Below are positions 6,297 to 7,180 of a stretch of 7,180 nucleotides of DNA, one piece after another. Position 1 is the stretch's first letter; every line of letters begins with the position of its first letter. The notes under the pieces were generated by a model, which had not been told where the DNA came from, made no database searches, and was given only the letters and a program-made list of their open reading frames with translations. The position numbers were made by a program, and so were the translations under genes. The DNA is from Candidatus Hydrogenedentota bacterium (GTDB lineage: Bacteria; Hydrogenedentota; Hydrogenedentia; Hydrogenedentales; SLHB01): positions 1-7,180 of the forward strand of contig JAKJDA010000149.1 of assembly GCA_022706165.1 (NCBI GenBank). Reading direction: 5' to 3'.

Positions 6297-7180
6297 TCAG
6301 GGCGCTGCGACGGCCATGATTTGGTCGGCGGTCACCGGCGCGGGCGGCGCGACGACGAGTGCGGGCGCTGCTTGGAGCGTCGCATATGCCGGGTTTGCCG
6401 CGATAACGGCGGCGCGGTCTGCGGGAACGGGTTGGCGGTCGCCGCCGACGGGAGCAATGAGCAACGTCTTGCGCGGGGCTATTGACGATACGATCGCGGG
6501 CAGGTCGACATGCTTCAGAATGGACGGGACATAAACGCTTGCGGGCCAGCTTGTCGCAGCGGGGGATAGGAGGTCGGCGTACGAAGCCAGCGGCCCTTCC
6601 GCGATAACGGCGTCAATTTCGGGAATGCAGGCCGCAGCGAGAATGGCCTCGTTGCCCATGCCCGCAAGCCCTGTCACGCACACGCGCGCCATGCCCGGCT
6701 GCGTCTTGAGGAAACGCGCGATAGCCGTGATGTCGGCGATGCGCTCACCAGCGAGGGTTCGACCCAGCATCCAGAGGTCTGCCGAAAGCACGGACGCCTG
6801 AACATCGGATCGCAGTTCGCCAACGCCGCGCAGGTCCGCTGCGCATACCAACACGCCCCTTTCGATGAGCTGACGCGCGAGGGGTGAGGCGATGACGTCG
6901 GTCTTGCTGCGCTCGCCAATAAGCAACACGGACACCGTCGGCGGCGCGGGCAAGTCGGCCTTTGCGGCCAGCAAAATCGGCACGGTGATCCCGGCTTCAG
7001 GCACGACCGTCACGCGACGCAGTGTGACGCCATCCACCGGCGCGCTCGCCACTTCCACGGGAGCGCCGATGCCTTCCGGGGCCGGCGTCGCAGTGACGTG
7101 ACGGATCCGCGCGGCGACTTGTCCTTGCCACGTCGAAAGTTCGGGACCGGCAGCGCCTGCAGGAGGAGCGGCGAACTCGG
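6297..7180 (-). CDS. Acetylxylan-esterase-like alpha/beta hydrolase, C-terminal part, possibly inactive
   Basis: The frame is open from the right edge to a TGA at 6297-6299, giving 293 residues; a GTG at 7058 is only an internal codon, because the same frame continues upstream with protein-like sequence. Numbering from the first visible codon, there is a beta-strand and turn VCAADLRGVGE (111-121), a region at the nucleophile elbow VCVTGLAGMGNEAILAAA (166-183), then ASYADLL (198-204), VPSILKHVDLPAIVSSIAPRK (217-237) and IAPVGGDRQPV (241-251). This order matches the alpha/beta-hydrolase domain of large acetylxylan-esterase-like proteins common in Planctomycetes and relatives. The elbow carries no serine, the acidic position after APV reads GG, and the C-terminus is rich in Ala and Pro with no clear catalytic histidine. 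It may therefore be a non-catalytic member. The N-terminal part, including any signal peptide, is outside the window. Confidence 0.8.
   Translation of the reverse strand, partial: EFAAPPAGAAGPELSTWQGQVAARIRHVTATPAPEGIGAPVEVASAPVDGVTLRRVTVVPEAGITVPILLAAKADLPAPPTVSVLLIGERSKTDVIASPLARQLIERGVLVCAADLRGVGELRSDVQASVLSADLWMLGRTLAGERIADITAIARFLKTQPGMARVCVTGLAGMGNEAILAAACIPEIDAVIAEGPLASYADLLSPAATSWPASVYVPSILKHVDLPAIVSSIAPRKTLLIAPVGGDRQPVPADRAAVIAANPAYATLQAAPALVVAPPAPVTADQIMAVAAP

Overview
The window is GC-rich (roughly 60 %), densely coding bacterial chromosome with four protein genes and no sign of mobile elements, CRISPR or RNA genes. The gene types (a giant two-component-propeller sensor kinase, an ankyrin-repeat lipoprotein, an AzgA-type NCS2 purine permease and an acetylxylan-esterase-like alpha/beta hydrolase) suit a free-living, polysaccharide-exposed bacterium of the PVC/FCB type (Planctomycetes, Verrucomicrobia, Lentisphaerae, Hydrogenedentes). 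That placement is inferred from gene style only.

Layout. Positions 1-3488, minus strand: one uninterrupted reading frame of 1162 codons that runs off the left edge. It has 14 propeller blades, a Y_Y_Y domain, a short coiled coil, GAF, PAS and the HisKA dimerisation domain with phosphoacceptor His1072. The ATPase domain lies outside the window. No signal peptide or membrane segment is visible, which is unusual for this architecture. Positions 3489-3859: divergent intergenic region with a plausible extended -10 promoter for each direction and a G-rich leader. Positions 3860-4726, plus: ankyrin-repeat lipoprotein. Positions 4727-4853: spacer with two hairpins and a good ribosome binding site. 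Positions 4854-6242, plus: complete NCS2/AzgA-family purine permease. Positions 6243-6296: hairpin terminator between convergent genes. Positions 6297-7180, minus: C-terminal part of an acetylxylan-esterase-like alpha/beta hydrolase whose nucleophile elbow lacks serine; it runs off the right edge.

How they may work together: the ankyrin and permease genes are co-directional, 127 bases apart, and could be co-transcribed, since I see no convincing promoter between them. The kinase is divergent from the ankyrin gene and shares its control region. Nothing in the sequence ties the hydrolase to the others. I see no coherent new multi-gene system. The points most worth a second look are the apparently soluble propeller kinase, the serine-less hydrolase and the hairpins ahead of the permease.
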